From Alteriqipengyuania lutimaris (GTDB lineage: Bacteria; Pseudomonadota; Alphaproteobacteria; Sphingomonadales; Sphingomonadaceae), in assembly GCF_003363135.1 (NCBI RefSeq), contig NZ_QRBB01000001.1:248001-312000 (forward strand): a DNA stretch of 64,000 bases, read 5' to 3'. The translations under genes and the position numbers were made by a program. Below are positions 32,170 through 41,709 of the stretch, in pieces. The notes beneath the pieces were generated by a model that saw only the letters and a list, made by a program, of their open reading frames with translations, ran no database searches and was not told where the DNA came from. Position 1 is the stretch's first letter. Each line of letters starts with the position of its first letter.

Positions 32170-33801
32170 ATGAGCCTGCTCAGGAATGTCGGCACGATCG
32201 GCGGACTGACCCTGGTCAGCCGCTTCGCGGGCCTCGCGCGGGAGATGATCTTCTCCCGCGTGCTCGGCGCGAATGCGGTTACCGACGCCTGGTTCCAGGC
32301 CTTCATCATTCCCAACGTCTTCCGCCGCCTGTTCGCGGAAGGCGCCTTTTCCGCCGCGTTCGTGCCGATGTTCTCGAAGCGCTTGCACGGCGCAGGCGAC
32401 GCGGACAGCGGGCTGGAGGAGGCGCGCAGTTTCTCGAACGATGTGCTGAGCGTCTTCCTGCCGGTGCTGATCGCGCTGTGCGCGGTGATGATGCTGGCCA
32501 TGCCACTGGTGATCCGCCTGCTGGGCGACGGCGATTCGCCGCCCGCAGATTTCGCGATGGAGGTCGACTTCGCGCGGATCATGTTCCCCTATATCGCGCT
32601 GGTCAGCCTGGTGACGCTGTTCACGGGCATGCTCAATTCGGTCAGCCGTTTCGCGCCGGGGGCGAGCTTCCCGATCATCCTCAACGTCGTCCTGATCGGC
32701 GCGCTGCTCTTCGGCGATTACGCGATGGGCGAGTGGGGCTGGACCGCGCGGCAGGTCGGCTACAGCCAGGCTTGGGCGGTGACGGTGGGCGGGGCGATCC
32801 AGCTCGCCTGGCTCTATTACTGGACGCGGGTCGAAGGCTTCCGGCCGAAGCTGCTATGGCCGCGCATCACGCCCGAGGTGAAGCGGCTGAGCATCATCGC
32901 GCTGCCCGCCGCGATCGGCGGCGGCGCGTACCAGATCAACACGCTGGTGCAGCTGTACTTCCTCAACCAGCTCGACAGCGGATCGATCAGCTACATGAAT
33001 TACGCCGACCGGCTGAACCAGCTGCCGCTCGGCATCATCGGCATCGCGCTCTCGACCGCGATCCTGCCGACGCTGTCCAAATTCGTCGGCAGGAAGAACA
33101 GGGAAGGGACCGACCGAATCCAGTCCGACGCGATCGAAGTGGCGATGATGCTGACGATCCCCGCCGCCGTGGCGCTGGCGATCTGCGCGATCCCCTTCGT
33201 CACGATGATTTTCCAGGGCGGGCGTTTCAGCGTCGAACAGGCGGCCCTCACCGGCAACGTGCTCGGCATGCTCGTCCTCGGCCTGCCGGCCTACGTGCTG
33301 GTCAAGGTGCTGGTGCCCAATTTCTATGCGCGGTCGGATACGCGCACGCCGGTCTACGCGGCCTTCATCTCACTGGTCGTGTTTACGGCGATGAACTTCG
33401 TCCTCGTCGCCGACTGGGGCGTCGTCGGGGTCGCCTTCGCCAGCGTGATCGGCGCGTGGATCAACGTCGCCTATCTCTACGCCGTGCTGGTCCGGCGCGA
33501 TTACTATAGGATACCGCTCAAGCTTGTGGGCCGTATCGCGCGCCAGATGCTTGCGGCGGGGGCCATGGGCGCGGCCCTGTGGTTCGCGCGCGACCTGCTG
33601 ACCGGCTGGTACGATGCAGGCCTGTTCGCGCGGGCGGGCGCGCTGATCGCGCTCGTGATCTGCGCAGGCGCGGTCTATTTCGGCGTCGCCTTCGCCATCG
33701 GCGCGATCGACAAGCAGCGCATCGTATCGCTGACCCGCAAGAGCCCCATACCCGATACGGGCAGGTCCGAGGGCAGCGGGCCGGACGATCTTGCCCCCTA
33801 G
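32170..33801 (+). CDS. murJ: Lipid II flippase MurJ
   Basis: MurJ (MviN) is an essential MOP-superfamily inner-membrane protein that flips lipid II for peptidoglycan synthesis. The 543 residues have about 14 helices. The N-terminus MSLLRNVGTIGGLTLVSRFAG and FSRVLGANAVTDAWFQAF are typical, and RLFAEGAFSAAFVP is the conserved loop. Arg residues R18, R24 and R52 of the E. coli numbering have counterparts in this region. It is probably co-transcribed with secB. Confidence 0.95.
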   Translation: MSLLRNVGTIGGLTLVSRFAGLAREMIFSRVLGANAVTDAWFQAFIIPNVFRRLFAEGAFSAAFVPMFSKRLHGAGDADSGLEEARSFSNDVLSVFLPVLIALCAVMMLAMPLVIRLLGDGDSPPADFAMEVDFARIMFPYIALVSLVTLFTGMLNSVSRFAPGASFPIILNVVLIGALLFGDYAMGEWGWTARQVGYSQAWAVTVGGAIQLAWLYYWTRVEGFRPKLLWPRITPEVKRLSIIALPAAIGGGAYQINTLVQLYFLNQLDSGSISYMNYADRLNQLPLGIIGIALSTAILPTLSKFVGRKNREGTDRIQSDAIEVAMMLTIPAAVALAICAIPFVTMIFQGGRFSVEQAALTGNVLGMLVLGLPAYVLVKVLVPNFYARSDTRTPVYAAFISLVVFTAMNFVLVADWGVVGVAFASVIGAWINVAYLYAVLVRRDYYRIPLKLVGRIARQMLAAGAMGAALWFARDLLTGWYDAGLFARAGALIALVICAGAVYFGVAFAIGAIDKQRIVSLTRKSPIPDTGRSEGSGPDDLAP

Positions 33802-33826
33802 CAGGCCTGTGCTATGCCCCGCAGCG

Positions 33827-33931
33827 ATGACTGATACGCCAACCCCGACCCGTTCGGCCCCGGCGCGCTTCGTGCTGCGCGGGCGGGCGGCCCACCCTGA
33901 TCCAACAGGGCGATGGCGCGGGCAAGCCTGA
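33827..33931 (+). other. 34-codon open frame between murJ and trpS, possible gene remnant
   Basis: The peptide starts MTDTPTPTRSAPARFVLRGR and ends abruptly after 34 residues. The beginning resembles the N-terminal leader of some alphaproteobacterial C40 (NlpC/P60) peptidases, which would make it a decayed 5' end. The resemblance is from memory and weak. The rest of the 197-base gap shows nothing else clear. Confidence 0.2.
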
Positions 33932-33998
33932 CCCGGCTCACCCGATCCTTGCCGGCCGAAGCGCTGGCCCAATCCAGTCTTTCAGGGAGTATCCCACA

Positions 33999-35015
33999 AT
34001 GCGCGTCGTTTCCGGCATCCAGCCCACCGGCAACCTTCACCTCGGCAATTATCTCGGTGCGATCCGCAACTGGGTGCGGATGCAGGACGAGCTCGACGAC
34101 GAGAGCGAGGCCTTGTTCTTCCTCGCCGACATGCACGCGATCTCCATGCCGCACGATCCGGCGGAGCTGCACAAGGGTACGCTGGAGATGGCGGCTGCAC
34201 TGATCGCCTGCGGGATCGATCCGCAGCGCTCGGTCCTGTTCAACCAGGCGCAGGTCCCCCAGCATGCCGAACTGCAATGGCTGCTGACCGGCACCGCACG
34301 GATGGGCTGGCTCAATCGCATGACCCAGTGGAAGGACAAGGCGGGCAAGAACCGCGAAGGCGCCTCGGTGGCGCTGTTCGCCTACCCGGTACTGCAGGCG
34401 GCCGACGTGCTGCTCTACCAGGCGACGCACGTGCCGGTGGGCGAGGATCAGAAGCAGCATCTCGAGCTGGCGCGCGACATCGCGCAGAAGTTCAACAATG
34501 ATTTCTGCGAGCCGGACGCGCCGCTCTTCACCCTGCCCGACCCTTATATCCCTCCTGCCGCGGCACGGATCATGAGCCTGCGCGACGGCACCGCCAAGAT
34601 GAGCAAGTCGGATCCGTCCGACATGAGCCGGATCAACCTGGTCGACGATGCCGACACGATCATGAAGAAGGTCAAGAAGGCGAAGACCGATCCCGATCCT
34701 TTGCCTGAGACCATGGCGGAGCTCGAGCCGCGGGCCGAAGCGCTCAACCTCGTGACGATCTTCGCCGCGCTGACCGAACGCGAGCCGCAGGCCGTGCTGG
34801 CCGAACATTCGGGCAAAGGCTTCGGCGCCTTCAAGCCTGCGCTGGGCGAAGTGCTGGCCGAAACCCTGTCGCCGATCTCGGCGCGCTTTCGCGAACTGCT
34901 GGCCGACCGCGAGGCGATCGAGGCGGCGCTGGCGCGCGGCGCGGCGCTGGCACGCGATCGCGCGGCGCCGACGCTGTCCGCAACCTATCGCGCGCTGGGC
35001 CTGCTCCGCGGCTGA
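33999..35015 (+). CDS. trpS: Tryptophan--tRNA ligase
   Basis: TrpS is a class I aminoacyl-tRNA synthetase charging tRNA-Trp. The 338 residues begin MRVVSGIQPTGNLHLGNYLG, which holds the HIGH-type ATP motif (HLGN), and contain the KMSKS motif as AKMSKSDPSD. GTARMGWLNRMTQWKDK is the conserved dimer and substrate region. The length is normal. GGGAGT lies 10 bases before the ATG. Confidence 0.97.
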   Translation: MRVVSGIQPTGNLHLGNYLGAIRNWVRMQDELDDESEALFFLADMHAISMPHDPAELHKGTLEMAAALIACGIDPQRSVLFNQAQVPQHAELQWLLTGTARMGWLNRMTQWKDKAGKNREGASVALFAYPVLQAADVLLYQATHVPVGEDQKQHLELARDIAQKFNNDFCEPDAPLFTLPDPYIPPAAARIMSLRDGTAKMSKSDPSDMSRINLVDDADTIMKKVKKAKTDPDPLPETMAELEPRAEALNLVTIFAALTEREPQAVLAEHSGKGFGAFKPALGEVLAETLSPISARFRELLADREAIEAALARGAALARDRAAPTLSATYRALGLLRG

Positions 35016-35177
35016 GCCTGACAGGGGCCAAAAAGCACAAGGCCCTCAATGAGTTAAACGAACGTTCAGGGACGCTGGCCTATAACGCAAAGTATCTTGG
35101 CCCGGTAGCGAAAACCGGCCACACTATTCGGGGGCGCCCCCGCCCGGGTGCCCCTCCTAATAAAGGGGCCTAGACTC

Positions 35178-35819
35178 ATGAAAACTCCACGCTTTCTCGC
35201 AGCCGTCGGCGCGCTGGGCCTTATGGGTGTCGGCCTGACCGGCTGCGCAACCGGCTTCCAGGCCGATGTCTCGCGCTTCCAGGCGCAACTTCCCGCACCG
35301 CAGGGCCAGACCTTCGCGGTGGTGGCGGACGATGCCTCGCTCGCGGGCGGCATCGAGTTCGGCCAGTATGCCGATCTCGTCTCGCAGGAGCTGACCCAGC
35401 TCGGCTACGCGCGCGGCAACCCCGAAACCGCCGACCTGCTGGTGCGCTTCGACTACGAGGTCGACAATGGCCGCGAGCGTATCCGCTCCACCGGCGGTGG
35501 CTTCCGTGATCCGTTCTACGATCCCTGGTATCGGTATCGCCGCTCGTTCCGGTCCTACGGCCCGTGGGGCTACGGCTTCTACGATCCGTGGTTCAGCGAT
35601 CGCGACGTGACCAGCTACACGGTCTACACCAGCGAGATCGAGGTCGATATCGAGGATCGGCTGACGGGCGAGCGCCTGTTCGAAGGCACCGCCACTGCGG
35701 TTTCGCCGAGCGATCGCCTGCAATATCTCGTGCCCAATCTGGTCGATGCGATGTTCACCGACTTCCCCGGCAATTCGGGCGAAACGGTCCGCATCTCGAT
35801 CAAGCCCGAAGAGCGGTAG
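35178..35819 (+). CDS. DUF4136-type lipoprotein
   Basis: This 213-residue exported protein has a lipoprotein signal ending GVGLTGC, a domain of the DUF4136 type (FAVVADDASLAGGIEFGQYA, YARGNPETADLLVRFDYEV) and an unusual central insert. The insert is very rich in Tyr, Arg, Phe and Trp (about residues 112-142, e.g. PFYDPWYRYRRSF). Family members are small envelope lipoproteins without a firm function. The start is the ATG at the signal peptide. The gene has its own promoter region (162 bases) and a terminator. Confidence 0.82.
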   Translation: MKTPRFLAAVGALGLMGVGLTGCATGFQADVSRFQAQLPAPQGQTFAVVADDASLAGGIEFGQYADLVSQELTQLGYARGNPETADLLVRFDYEVDNGRERIRSTGGGFRDPFYDPWYRYRRSFRSYGPWGYGFYDPWFSDRDVTSYTVYTSEIEVDIEDRLTGERLFEGTATAVSPSDRLQYLVPNLVDAMFTDFPGNSGETVRISIKPEER

Positions 35820-35844
35820 GAACGGGCCACACTTCAGAATAAGG

Positions 35845-35873
35845 AAAAGGCGGGCCGCAAGGTCCGCCTTTTT
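35845..35873 (+). terminator. Rho-independent terminator between the DUF4136 gene and dut
   Basis: AAAAGGCGGGCC / GGTCCGCCTTTTT with loop GCAA. A run of A precedes the stem and a run of T follows, so it can act on both strands and serves the convergent dut operon as well. Confidence 0.85.
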
Positions 35874-35877
35874 CGTA

Positions 35878-36336
35878 TCAGAGCTTCGCGTGCCCGCCGG
35901 TGGAGCCGAAACCGCCACTGCCGCGCGCGGTCTCGTCCAGATCGTCGACTTCCGAGAACGCCGCGCGCGTCACCGGCGCAAGCACCGCCTGCGCGATCCG
36001 GTCGCCGCGCGCGATGCTGAAGCTCTCCCCGCCATGGTTGATCAGCAGCACTTTCAGCTCGCCGCGATAATCCGAATCGATCGTGCCCGGCGTGTTGGGC
36101 ACGGTCACGCCGTGCTTGAAGGCGAGGCCCGAGCGCGGACGCACCTGGATCTCGTAGCCATCGGGTATCGCGAGCGCGAAACCCGTTGCGACGGCGAGGC
36201 GCGCGCCGGGTGCCAGTTCGCAGTCCTCCGCCGCGCAGATATCCATCCCTGCCGCGCCATCGGTGGCATAGGCGGGCAGTGCCAGCCCCTCGCCATGGGG
36301 CAGGCGCTTGATCCGGACGGCCATGCTATCCGTCAT
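35878..36336 (-). CDS. dut: dUTP diphosphatase
   Basis: Dut hydrolyses dUTP to dUMP and pyrophosphate, keeping uracil out of DNA. The 152 residues form a trimeric beta-barrel enzyme. Motif 1 is [10 protein letters not shown], motif 2 is [12 protein letters not shown], motif 3 is [13 protein letters not shown], motif 4 is [11 protein letters not shown] and motif 5 is [11 protein letters not shown] use the ATG of MTDSMAVRI, nine bases after GGAG. It lies inside the end of coaBC (11-base overlap), so translation is coupled. An ATG four codons on is possible. Confidence 0.96.
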   Translation of the reverse strand: MTDSMAVRIKRLPHGEGLALPAYATDGAAGMDICAAEDCELAPGARLAVATGFALAIPDGYEIQVRPRSGLAFKHGVTVPNTPGTIDSDYRGELKVLLINHGGESFSIARGDRIAQAVLAPVTRAAFSEVDDLDETARGSGGFGSTGGHAKL

Positions 36337-37762
36337 CACGCGGCTCCAGCGCTTCGGCTATCCGTCCGACCAGCTTCATAGCGACTTCCTCCTTCGCCAT
36401 TTCGGGCCAGTCCTCGACCCCGTTATCGGTGACGAGGTGGATGCGATTGTCCGCCCCGCCCATCACGCTCGCACCGACCGGGCCGGAGACGTCGTTGGCG
36501 ACGATCCAGTCCGCCCGCTTCCGCTCGCGCTTGGCGAGGGCGTTTTCGACCACATCCTCGGTCTCCGCCGCAAATCCGATCAGCAGCGACGGCCGCTGCT
36601 CCGAGGTGCCCAGCGTGGCGAGAATATCGGGATTTTCCTCCAGCCGTAGCGCGGGCGGTGCGGACGACCGCTTCTTCATCTTCTGCCCCCGCGTGTCCGC
36701 CGCGCGCCAGTCGGCGACGGCGGCGGTCATCACTGCGACATCAGCGGGCAGCGATTGGCGCACCGCATCGGCCATGTCGCGCGCAGTCTGGACGTCGATC
36801 CGCGTGACGCCGGGCGGCGTCGGGAGGCTGACCGGTCCCGCGACCAGCGTGACCCGCGCACCCGCCGCTGCGGCGGCGGCGGCAATGGCGAAGCCCTGCT
36901 TCCCGCTCGAGCGGTTGGCGATGTAGCGCACCGGATCGATCGGCTCGTGCGTAGGCCCGGCGGTTACGAGCACGTGGCGTCCCTCAAGCGGCCGTCCGTC
37001 GAAGGCATAAGGGTTGGCAGGCGATGCGTCTGGGGGCGCAGCCGCGGCCGATCCCTTGCCTGCCAGCAATGGCGCATCCTCTTCGAGCGCAGCCGGTTTC
37101 CTGGTCCCGCGCGGGATGAGCGAGGCGATCAGGCCGTCCAGCCCGCCCTGTGCTTCCTTCGCCAGCGGCTCGGACCCATCGGCATCGGCTGGGTGCGTAC
37201 CCGCCTGCGTGCCGCCATTCGCCCAGGCCTCGATCGCCCCCCAGATCGCTTGCGGTTCGGGCAGGCGCCCCGCGCCATATTCGCCGCAGGCCATCGGGCC
37301 TTCGTCGGGGTCGAGCACCATGACGCCCGCCTCGACCAGAGTCGCTACATTGGCCTGCGTCGCGGCGTGGTGCCACATGCGCACGTTCATCGCGGGCACC
37401 GCCATCACCGGCTTGTCGGTCGCGAGCAACAACGTGGTCGCCAGATCGTCGGCAATGCCCATCGCCATCTTGGCGAGCATGTTGGCGGTGGCGGGGCAGA
37501 CCACCACCAGGTCCGCCTCGCGGCTGAGCTGGATGTGCCCCATCTCGACTTCGTTCTTCAGGTCCCAGAGCGTGGTGTGCACGGGATTTTCGGACAGCGC
37601 CGCAAGCGTCATGGGCGTGACGAACTGCGCTCCGCCGTCGGTCAGCACGCAGGTTACCTCGCCGTCGTTCTTGCGGATCAGGCGGACGAGCTCGCACGAC
37701 TTGTAAGCCGCGATCCCGCCGCCGATCACCAGCAGCACCTTGATGCCGCCCGCCTCCTGCAT
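36326..37762 (-). CDS. coaBC: Bifunctional phosphopantothenoylcysteine decarboxylase/synthetase
   Basis: CoaBC performs two steps of coenzyme A synthesis. The N-terminal CoaC half (residues 1-182) has the FMN and substrate motifs GGIAAYK (14-20), PAMN (123-126) and ACGE (158-161) with its active Cys. The C-terminal CoaB half (about 258-478) has [29 protein letters not shown] and VANDVS. Between them is a long 75-residue Ala/Pro/Glu linker, which explains the 478-residue length against about 400 usually. The ATG overlaps the ubiB stop (TGATG). In-frame sequence upstream is only the shadow of ubiB. Confidence 0.96.
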   Translation of the reverse strand: MQEAGGIKVLLVIGGGIAAYKSCELVRLIRKNDGEVTCVLTDGGAQFVTPMTLAALSENPVHTTLWDLKNEVEMGHIQLSREADLVVVCPATANMLAKMAMGIADDLATTLLLATDKPVMAVPAMNVRMWHHAATQANVATLVEAGVMVLDPDEGPMACGEYGAGRLPEPQAIWGAIEAWANGGTQAGTHPADADGSEPLAKEAQGGLDGLIASLIPRGTRKPAALEEDAPLLAGKGSAAAAPPDASPANPYAFDGRPLEGRHVLVTAGPTHEPIDPVRYIANRSSGKQGFAIAAAAAAAGARVTLVAGPVSLPTPPGVTRIDVQTARDMADAVRQSLPADVAVMTAAVADWRAADTRGQKMKKRSSAPPALRLEENPDILATLGTSEQRPSLLIGFAAETEDVVENALAKRERKRADWIVANDVSGPVGASVMGGADNRIHLVTDNGVEDWPEMAKEEVAMKLVGRIAEALEPRDDG

Positions 37763-39321
37763 CACCCGATCACTCCGAAACCAAAGAGCCCCGCCATGAT
37801 CCCCGCGCCCGCGAGCAGCAGCGCGGCCTGGCCGAGCCATCCCGGGCCGGACGGGCGTTCCTTGCGGTCCCATACCAGCTCGATCTCGGGCAGGGGCGCC
37901 GGCTCGGGCGCGCCGCCCTTGGGCGGATATTTCTCTTCCAGCCGCCGAATCAGCCCGGGGATGCGCTGGAGTGTGTCGAAATCCTCGCGCAGCCGATTCG
38001 CAATCGCGGCTTCCGGGCCCAGCTCGTCGCGAATCCAGCTGCGCACGAAGGGCGCTGAGACGTCCCACATGTTGATCTGCGGATTGAGCTGGGTGGCGAT
38101 CCCTTCGACCATCACCATCGTCTTTTGCAGCAGCAGCAGGTGCGGCTGCGTCTGCATGTCGAAATCGCGGGTGATCGCGAACAGCCCGTCGAGCATCTGG
38201 CCGACCGACAGCTCGCTCACCGGCTTGCCACGCATCGGCTCGCCCACCGCGCGCAGTGCGGTCGCGAATTCGCCGACCGAGTGGTGGCTGGGCACATATT
38301 GCGCCTCGAAATGGATTTCGGCGACGCGGCGGTAATTGCCCGTGGTCAAGCCGTAGAGGATCTCCGCCAGCCATTGGCGTGCGCGCCGGTCGATCCGGCC
38401 CATGATCCCGAAATCGATCGCCGCGATCGTGCCGTCGGGCTCCACGAACAGGTTTCCCTGATGCATGTCGGCGTGGAAATAGCCTTCCGTGATCGCCTGG
38501 CTGAGGAAAGCGATCACCAGCCGTTCTGCCAGCAAGTTCAGATCGTGCCCGGCCGCGACCAAGGCGGCCCGGTCGCTCATCTTGATCCCGTCGATCCATT
38601 CGATCGTCAGGACGCGGCCATTGGTCCGGTCCCAGTCGACCGCCGGAATGCGATAGCCCGCGAAACCCTTCATCGCGTCGGCCAGCTCGCTAGCGGCCGC
38701 CGCCTCGCGCCGCAGATCGAGCTCGGTATTGGTCCAGCGCTTGAAATTGGCGATGGTCAGCGCGGGCCGCAGGCGCGCCGCCTCGCCCCCCATCGCCTCG
38801 ACATGCGCGGCTGCCCATTCATAGGTCGCGATGTCGCGCGCGAACTGTTCGCGGATGCCGGGGCGCAGCATCTTGACCGCGACCTGCCGTCCGTCGCTCG
38901 TGATGGCGCGGTGGACCTGCGCGATCGATGCCGCGCCGACCGGATTGGGATCGATTTCGCGAAACAGCTGGTCGAGCGGCTGGACGAAGGTCGATTCGAT
39001 CACCGGGCGCAGGGACTCGAACGGCACCGGCGGCAGGTTGTCCTGCAGGCTCAGCAGGTTCTGCGCCGCCTCGTCACCTACGAGATCGGGCCGCGTGGCG
39101 AGCGACTGGCCCAGCTTGATCGCGGCGGGCCCGATCGCGCGAAAGGCCCCTGCATAATCGGGCGTCGCGGGCTGGCGGGTGCCCAGCCGCGCGATCCGGA
39201 CCAGCCGCTTGACCGGGGCGGGCGTGTTGGGATCACTCTCTATTCCGCGCAGCGCACCGTGGCGGGCGGCGATCCGCCCCCATTTGAGCAAGCGCCAGAT
39301 ATGCCGGGCAGGACGTGTCAC
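37762..39321 (-). CDS. ubiB: Ubiquinone biosynthesis kinase-like protein UbiB
   Basis: UbiB is an atypical ABC1/ADCK-family kinase-like ATPase needed for ubiquinone synthesis. The 519 residues include the KxGQ motif (AAIKLGQSLATRPDLVG), the Ala-rich loop GAASIAQVHRA, catalytic region HADMHQGNLF and metal-binding DFGIMGRI. One or two hydrophobic helices form the C-terminus (QAALLLAGAGIMAGLFGFGV). Start is a GTG four bases after the ubiE stop. The gene overlaps coaBC by one base, so ubiE-ubiB-coaBC-dut is one operon. Confidence 0.95.
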   Translation of the reverse strand: MTRPARHIWRLLKWGRIAARHGALRGIESDPNTPAPVKRLVRIARLGTRQPATPDYAGAFRAIGPAAIKLGQSLATRPDLVGDEAAQNLLSLQDNLPPVPFESLRPVIESTFVQPLDQLFREIDPNPVGAASIAQVHRAITSDGRQVAVKMLRPGIREQFARDIATYEWAAAHVEAMGGEAARLRPALTIANFKRWTNTELDLRREAAAASELADAMKGFAGYRIPAVDWDRTNGRVLTIEWIDGIKMSDRAALVAAGHDLNLLAERLVIAFLSQAITEGYFHADMHQGNLFVEPDGTIAAIDFGIMGRIDRRARQWLAEILYGLTTGNYRRVAEIHFEAQYVPSHHSVGEFATALRAVGEPMRGKPVSELSVGQMLDGLFAITRDFDMQTQPHLLLLQKTMVMVEGIATQLNPQINMWDVSAPFVRSWIRDELGPEAAIANRLREDFDTLQRIPGLIRRLEEKYPPKGGAPEPAPLPEIELVWDRKERPSGPGWLGQAALLLAGAGIMAGLFGFGVIG

Positions 39322-39325
39322 GCGT

Positions 39326-40057
39326 TCAAATTTTCCAGCCCGAGTGGATCGCGACCAGGCCGCCCATGATCGGCTCGACCTTCGTCTGGGAAAAGCCGGC
39401 GTCGCGGATCATCTGTTCGAACTCGGCCATCGGCGGGAAGCGGCGGATCGATTCGACGAGGTAGCGATAGGAATCCTCGTCCTGCGCGATGGCCTTGCCC
39501 AGCTGGGGCACGACCCGCTCCGAATAGAGATCGTAGGCATCCTTGAAGCCGGGCCATTCGACCGTGCTGAACTCGAGGCAGAAGAACCGCCCGCCATGCT
39601 TGAGCACCCGGTGCGCCTCGGCCAGCGCGCGATCGATGAAGGTCACGTTCCGGATGCCGAAGGCGATCGTGTAGGCATCGAACATGTGCGAGGGATAGGG
39701 CAGCTGCTCGGCGTTCTGGCACGACCACGAAAGCCCTTCGATCCCGCGCTCCATCGCGCGCTCGATCCCGCAGTCGAGCATGTCCTGGTTGATGTCGGCC
39801 ACGGTCACTTCGGCACCTGTGGCGGCCATGCGGAAGGCGATGTCGCCTGTCCCGCCGGCCATGTCGAGAATCGCTTCCCCGCTGCGCGGTTTCACCCGGC
39901 GCACGAAGCGATCCTTCCACAAGCGGTGCATGCCGCCCGACATCGCATCGTTCATGATGTCGTACTTCGCTGCGACATTGGAAAAGACGCCGCCGACGCG
40001 CGCTGTCTTCTCATCGGGGCTGACGTCTTCGTAGCCGAAGGAAACGGTATCGCTCAT
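39326..40057 (-). CDS. ubiE: Ubiquinone/menaquinone C-methyltransferase UbiE
   Basis: UbiE is the SAM-dependent C-methyltransferase of quinone synthesis. The 243 residues contain the SAM motif LDMAGGTGDIAFRM, the family signature YDIMNDAMSGGMHRLWKD and the C-terminal QTKVEPIMGGLVAIHSGWK. Start is the ATG of MSDTVSFGYE. The frame is open upstream but only overlaps the divergent mutM leader. It heads the operon with ubiB, coaBC and dut. The 130-base gap to mutM must hold both promoters. Confidence 0.96.
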   Translation of the reverse strand: MSDTVSFGYEDVSPDEKTARVGGVFSNVAAKYDIMNDAMSGGMHRLWKDRFVRRVKPRSGEAILDMAGGTGDIAFRMAATGAEVTVADINQDMLDCGIERAMERGIEGLSWSCQNAEQLPYPSHMFDAYTIAFGIRNVTFIDRALAEAHRVLKHGGRFFCLEFSTVEWPGFKDAYDLYSERVVPQLGKAIAQDEDSYRYLVESIRRFPPMAEFEQMIRDAGFSQTKVEPIMGGLVAIHSGWKI

Positions 40058-40187
40058 GGCCCAGCGCCTTACGGCGAAACTGGTGTGGCGTCTATTCGGA
40101 GCTGTGCCTGTTGCCGCACAGGGCTGGCACCGCCCCGGGCGAACCTCCATATTCACGGCCGACACGTTGCCAATCGGCGGAAGACCA

Positions 40188-41003
40188 ATGCCCGAACTTC
40201 CCGAGGTCGAGACCACCATCCGCGGGCTCGCCCTCCATCTCGAAGACCGAATCCTTACCTCGGTTCGCACCATGCGGCCCGACATGCGTCGCCCCTTCCC
40301 CGCCGGGCTGGGCCAGACGCTGGTCGGCGCGCGCGTGACCGGGCTGGGTCGGCGCGCGAAGTTCGGCCTCATCCACACCGACCGCGCGCGGACCCTGATC
40401 TTCCATCTCGGCATGAGCGGACGCTGGCGGATCGACCCCGAAACGCCTGACAAGCACGATCACCTGACAATCGAGACCGAGACGAATCGATTCGCGCTCA
40501 ACGATCCGCGTCGCTTTGGCTGGGTCGATCTCGTCGACACCGCCGAGCTCGACTCCTGGCCCAGTTTCGCGAGCATGGGACCGGAACCGCTCGGCCCCGC
40601 ACTCACGCCCGCCTATCTCAAGGGCGCGCTCGCCGGACGCAGGCAGGCGATCAAGCTGCTGCTGCTCGACCAGCGAATCGTCGCCGGGCTCGGCAACATC
40701 TACGTGTGCGAGGCGCTCTGGCGGGCGCGCATCAGCCCGAAGCGTGCCGGCGGACGCGTATCGCTGGCGGCGCTGGAGCGGCTGGTACCCGCTATTCGCG
40801 AGGTCCTGGAGCAATCGATTCGCGATGGCGGATCGTCCCTGCGCGATTTCGTCCGCCCCGATGGCGAACTCGGCTATTTCGCGACCCGGTTCGACGTCTA
40901 TGGCCGCACCGGGCAAGTGTGTCGGCGCGAGGACGGCGGCCTGATCCGGCGATTCGAACAGGGTGGGCGAAGCAGCTGGTACTGCCCCCGCTGCCAGCGG
41001 TGA
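40188..41003 (+). CDS. mutM: Formamidopyrimidine-DNA glycosylase
   Basis: MutM (Fpg) excises 8-oxoguanine and ring-opened purines and cuts the abasic site. The 271 residues start with catalytic Pro after the initiator Met (MPELPEVETTIRGL) and carry the second catalytic residue in LIFHLGMSGRW. QRIVAGLGNIYVCEALWRA is the helix-two-turn-helix, and a C-terminal zinc finger reads CRREDGGLIRRF...WYCPRCQR. The ATG is followed directly by PELPE, which fixes the start because the Pro must be the N-terminus. rpsT follows from its own promoter. Confidence 0.97.
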   Translation: MPELPEVETTIRGLALHLEDRILTSVRTMRPDMRRPFPAGLGQTLVGARVTGLGRRAKFGLIHTDRARTLIFHLGMSGRWRIDPETPDKHDHLTIETETNRFALNDPRRFGWVDLVDTAELDSWPSFASMGPEPLGPALTPAYLKGALAGRRQAIKLLLLDQRIVAGLGNIYVCEALWRARISPKRAGGRVSLAALERLVPAIREVLEQSIRDGGSSLRDFVRPDGELGYFATRFDVYGRTGQVCRREDGGLIRRFEQGGRSSWYCPRCQR

Positions 41004-41035
41004 CGAGGACCGGCCGCACCACGGCCGGTAATTTC

Positions 41036-41064
41036 TTGACGAAGAACCCCGTTCGGCCTATGTG
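41036..41064 (+). promoter_or_regulatory. Strong sigma-70-type promoter of rpsT
   Basis: TTGACG at 41036-41041, a 17-base spacer, then TATGTG at 41059-41064. This is a near-consensus -35 with optimal spacing, 89 bases before the rpsT ATG, as expected for a ribosomal-protein gene. Confidence 0.6.
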
Positions 41065-41152
41065 CCGCGCCTTCCGGTGAGAAATCGCCGTTTCCAGGAT
41101 TTGAAACACACGACAGGCGCCGCGCGCTTCGCGGCCCGAAACAAGGACGACC

Positions 41153-41413
41153 ATGGCCAATACGCCGCAAGCCCGCAAACGCATCCGTCGCAACGCGCGC
41201 CGTGCCGAAATCAATGGTTCGCGCATGAGCCGCATCCGCACCTTCGTGAAGAAGGTCGAAGCGGCCATTGAAGGCGGCGACAAGGAAGCCGCGCAGAACG
41301 CGCTTCGCGACGCGCAGCCCGAACTGGCTCGCGGTGTCGCGCGCGGCGTTCTCCACAAGAACACCGCGTCGCGGAAGATGTCGCGTCTTTCGAAGCGCGT
41401 TTCGGCGCTCTAG
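41153..41413 (+). CDS. rpsT: 30S ribosomal protein S20
   Basis: S20 binds 16S rRNA early in 30S assembly. The 86-residue, very basic protein begins [19 protein letters not shown] and ends [18 protein letters not shown], both typical. It lies between mutM and dnaA, an arrangement found in many alphaproteobacteria. It is flanked by a clear promoter and a terminator. Confidence 0.97.
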   Translation: MANTPQARKRIRRNARRAEINGSRMSRIRTFVKKVEAAIEGGDKEAAQNALRDAQPELARGVARGVLHKNTASRKMSRLSKRVSAL

Positions 41414-41447
41414 CCGCTTCCATACCAACAGATCGACCGCGATTTCG

Positions 41448-41477
41448 GGGTCGCCGCAGTGTGCGGCGACCCTTTTT
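41448..41477 (+). terminator. Rho-independent terminator of rpsT
   Basis: Stem GGGTCGCCGCA / TGCGGCGACCC, loop GTG, then TTTTT; 34 bases after the rpsT stop. Confidence 0.88.
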
Positions 41478-41646
41478 GCGTTGCTGTCACGAATCTGAAG
41501 CAGAGCGCACCGAGTCGGTGCTAGGAAGTCCGCCGATTCGAGAGTTGTGCAAAAGACGAAATTGCTCATTTACAGCCACTTAAACGGCGCTCCGCCACGC
41601 ATGGTGTGTCAATCCGCTTTATTTCATTTCTGCGACCAATTGGCTC

Positions 41647-41709
41647 TTGCGATGTCCCCCGCAGACCTGCTTATTAACTCGCATCGCCGGGAAGGGGACT
41701 CTCCCGGCG
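41647..41709 (+). promoter_or_regulatory. Possible dnaA promoter and leader hairpin
   Basis: TTGCGA (41647-41652) and TTATTA (41671-41676) are spaced 18 bases apart and could be a promoter. They are followed by the perfect inverted repeat CGCCGGGA / TCCCGGCG at 41685-41709 with a 9-base loop. The hairpin would lie near the 5' end of the dnaA message. It has no T run. Confidence 0.35.
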
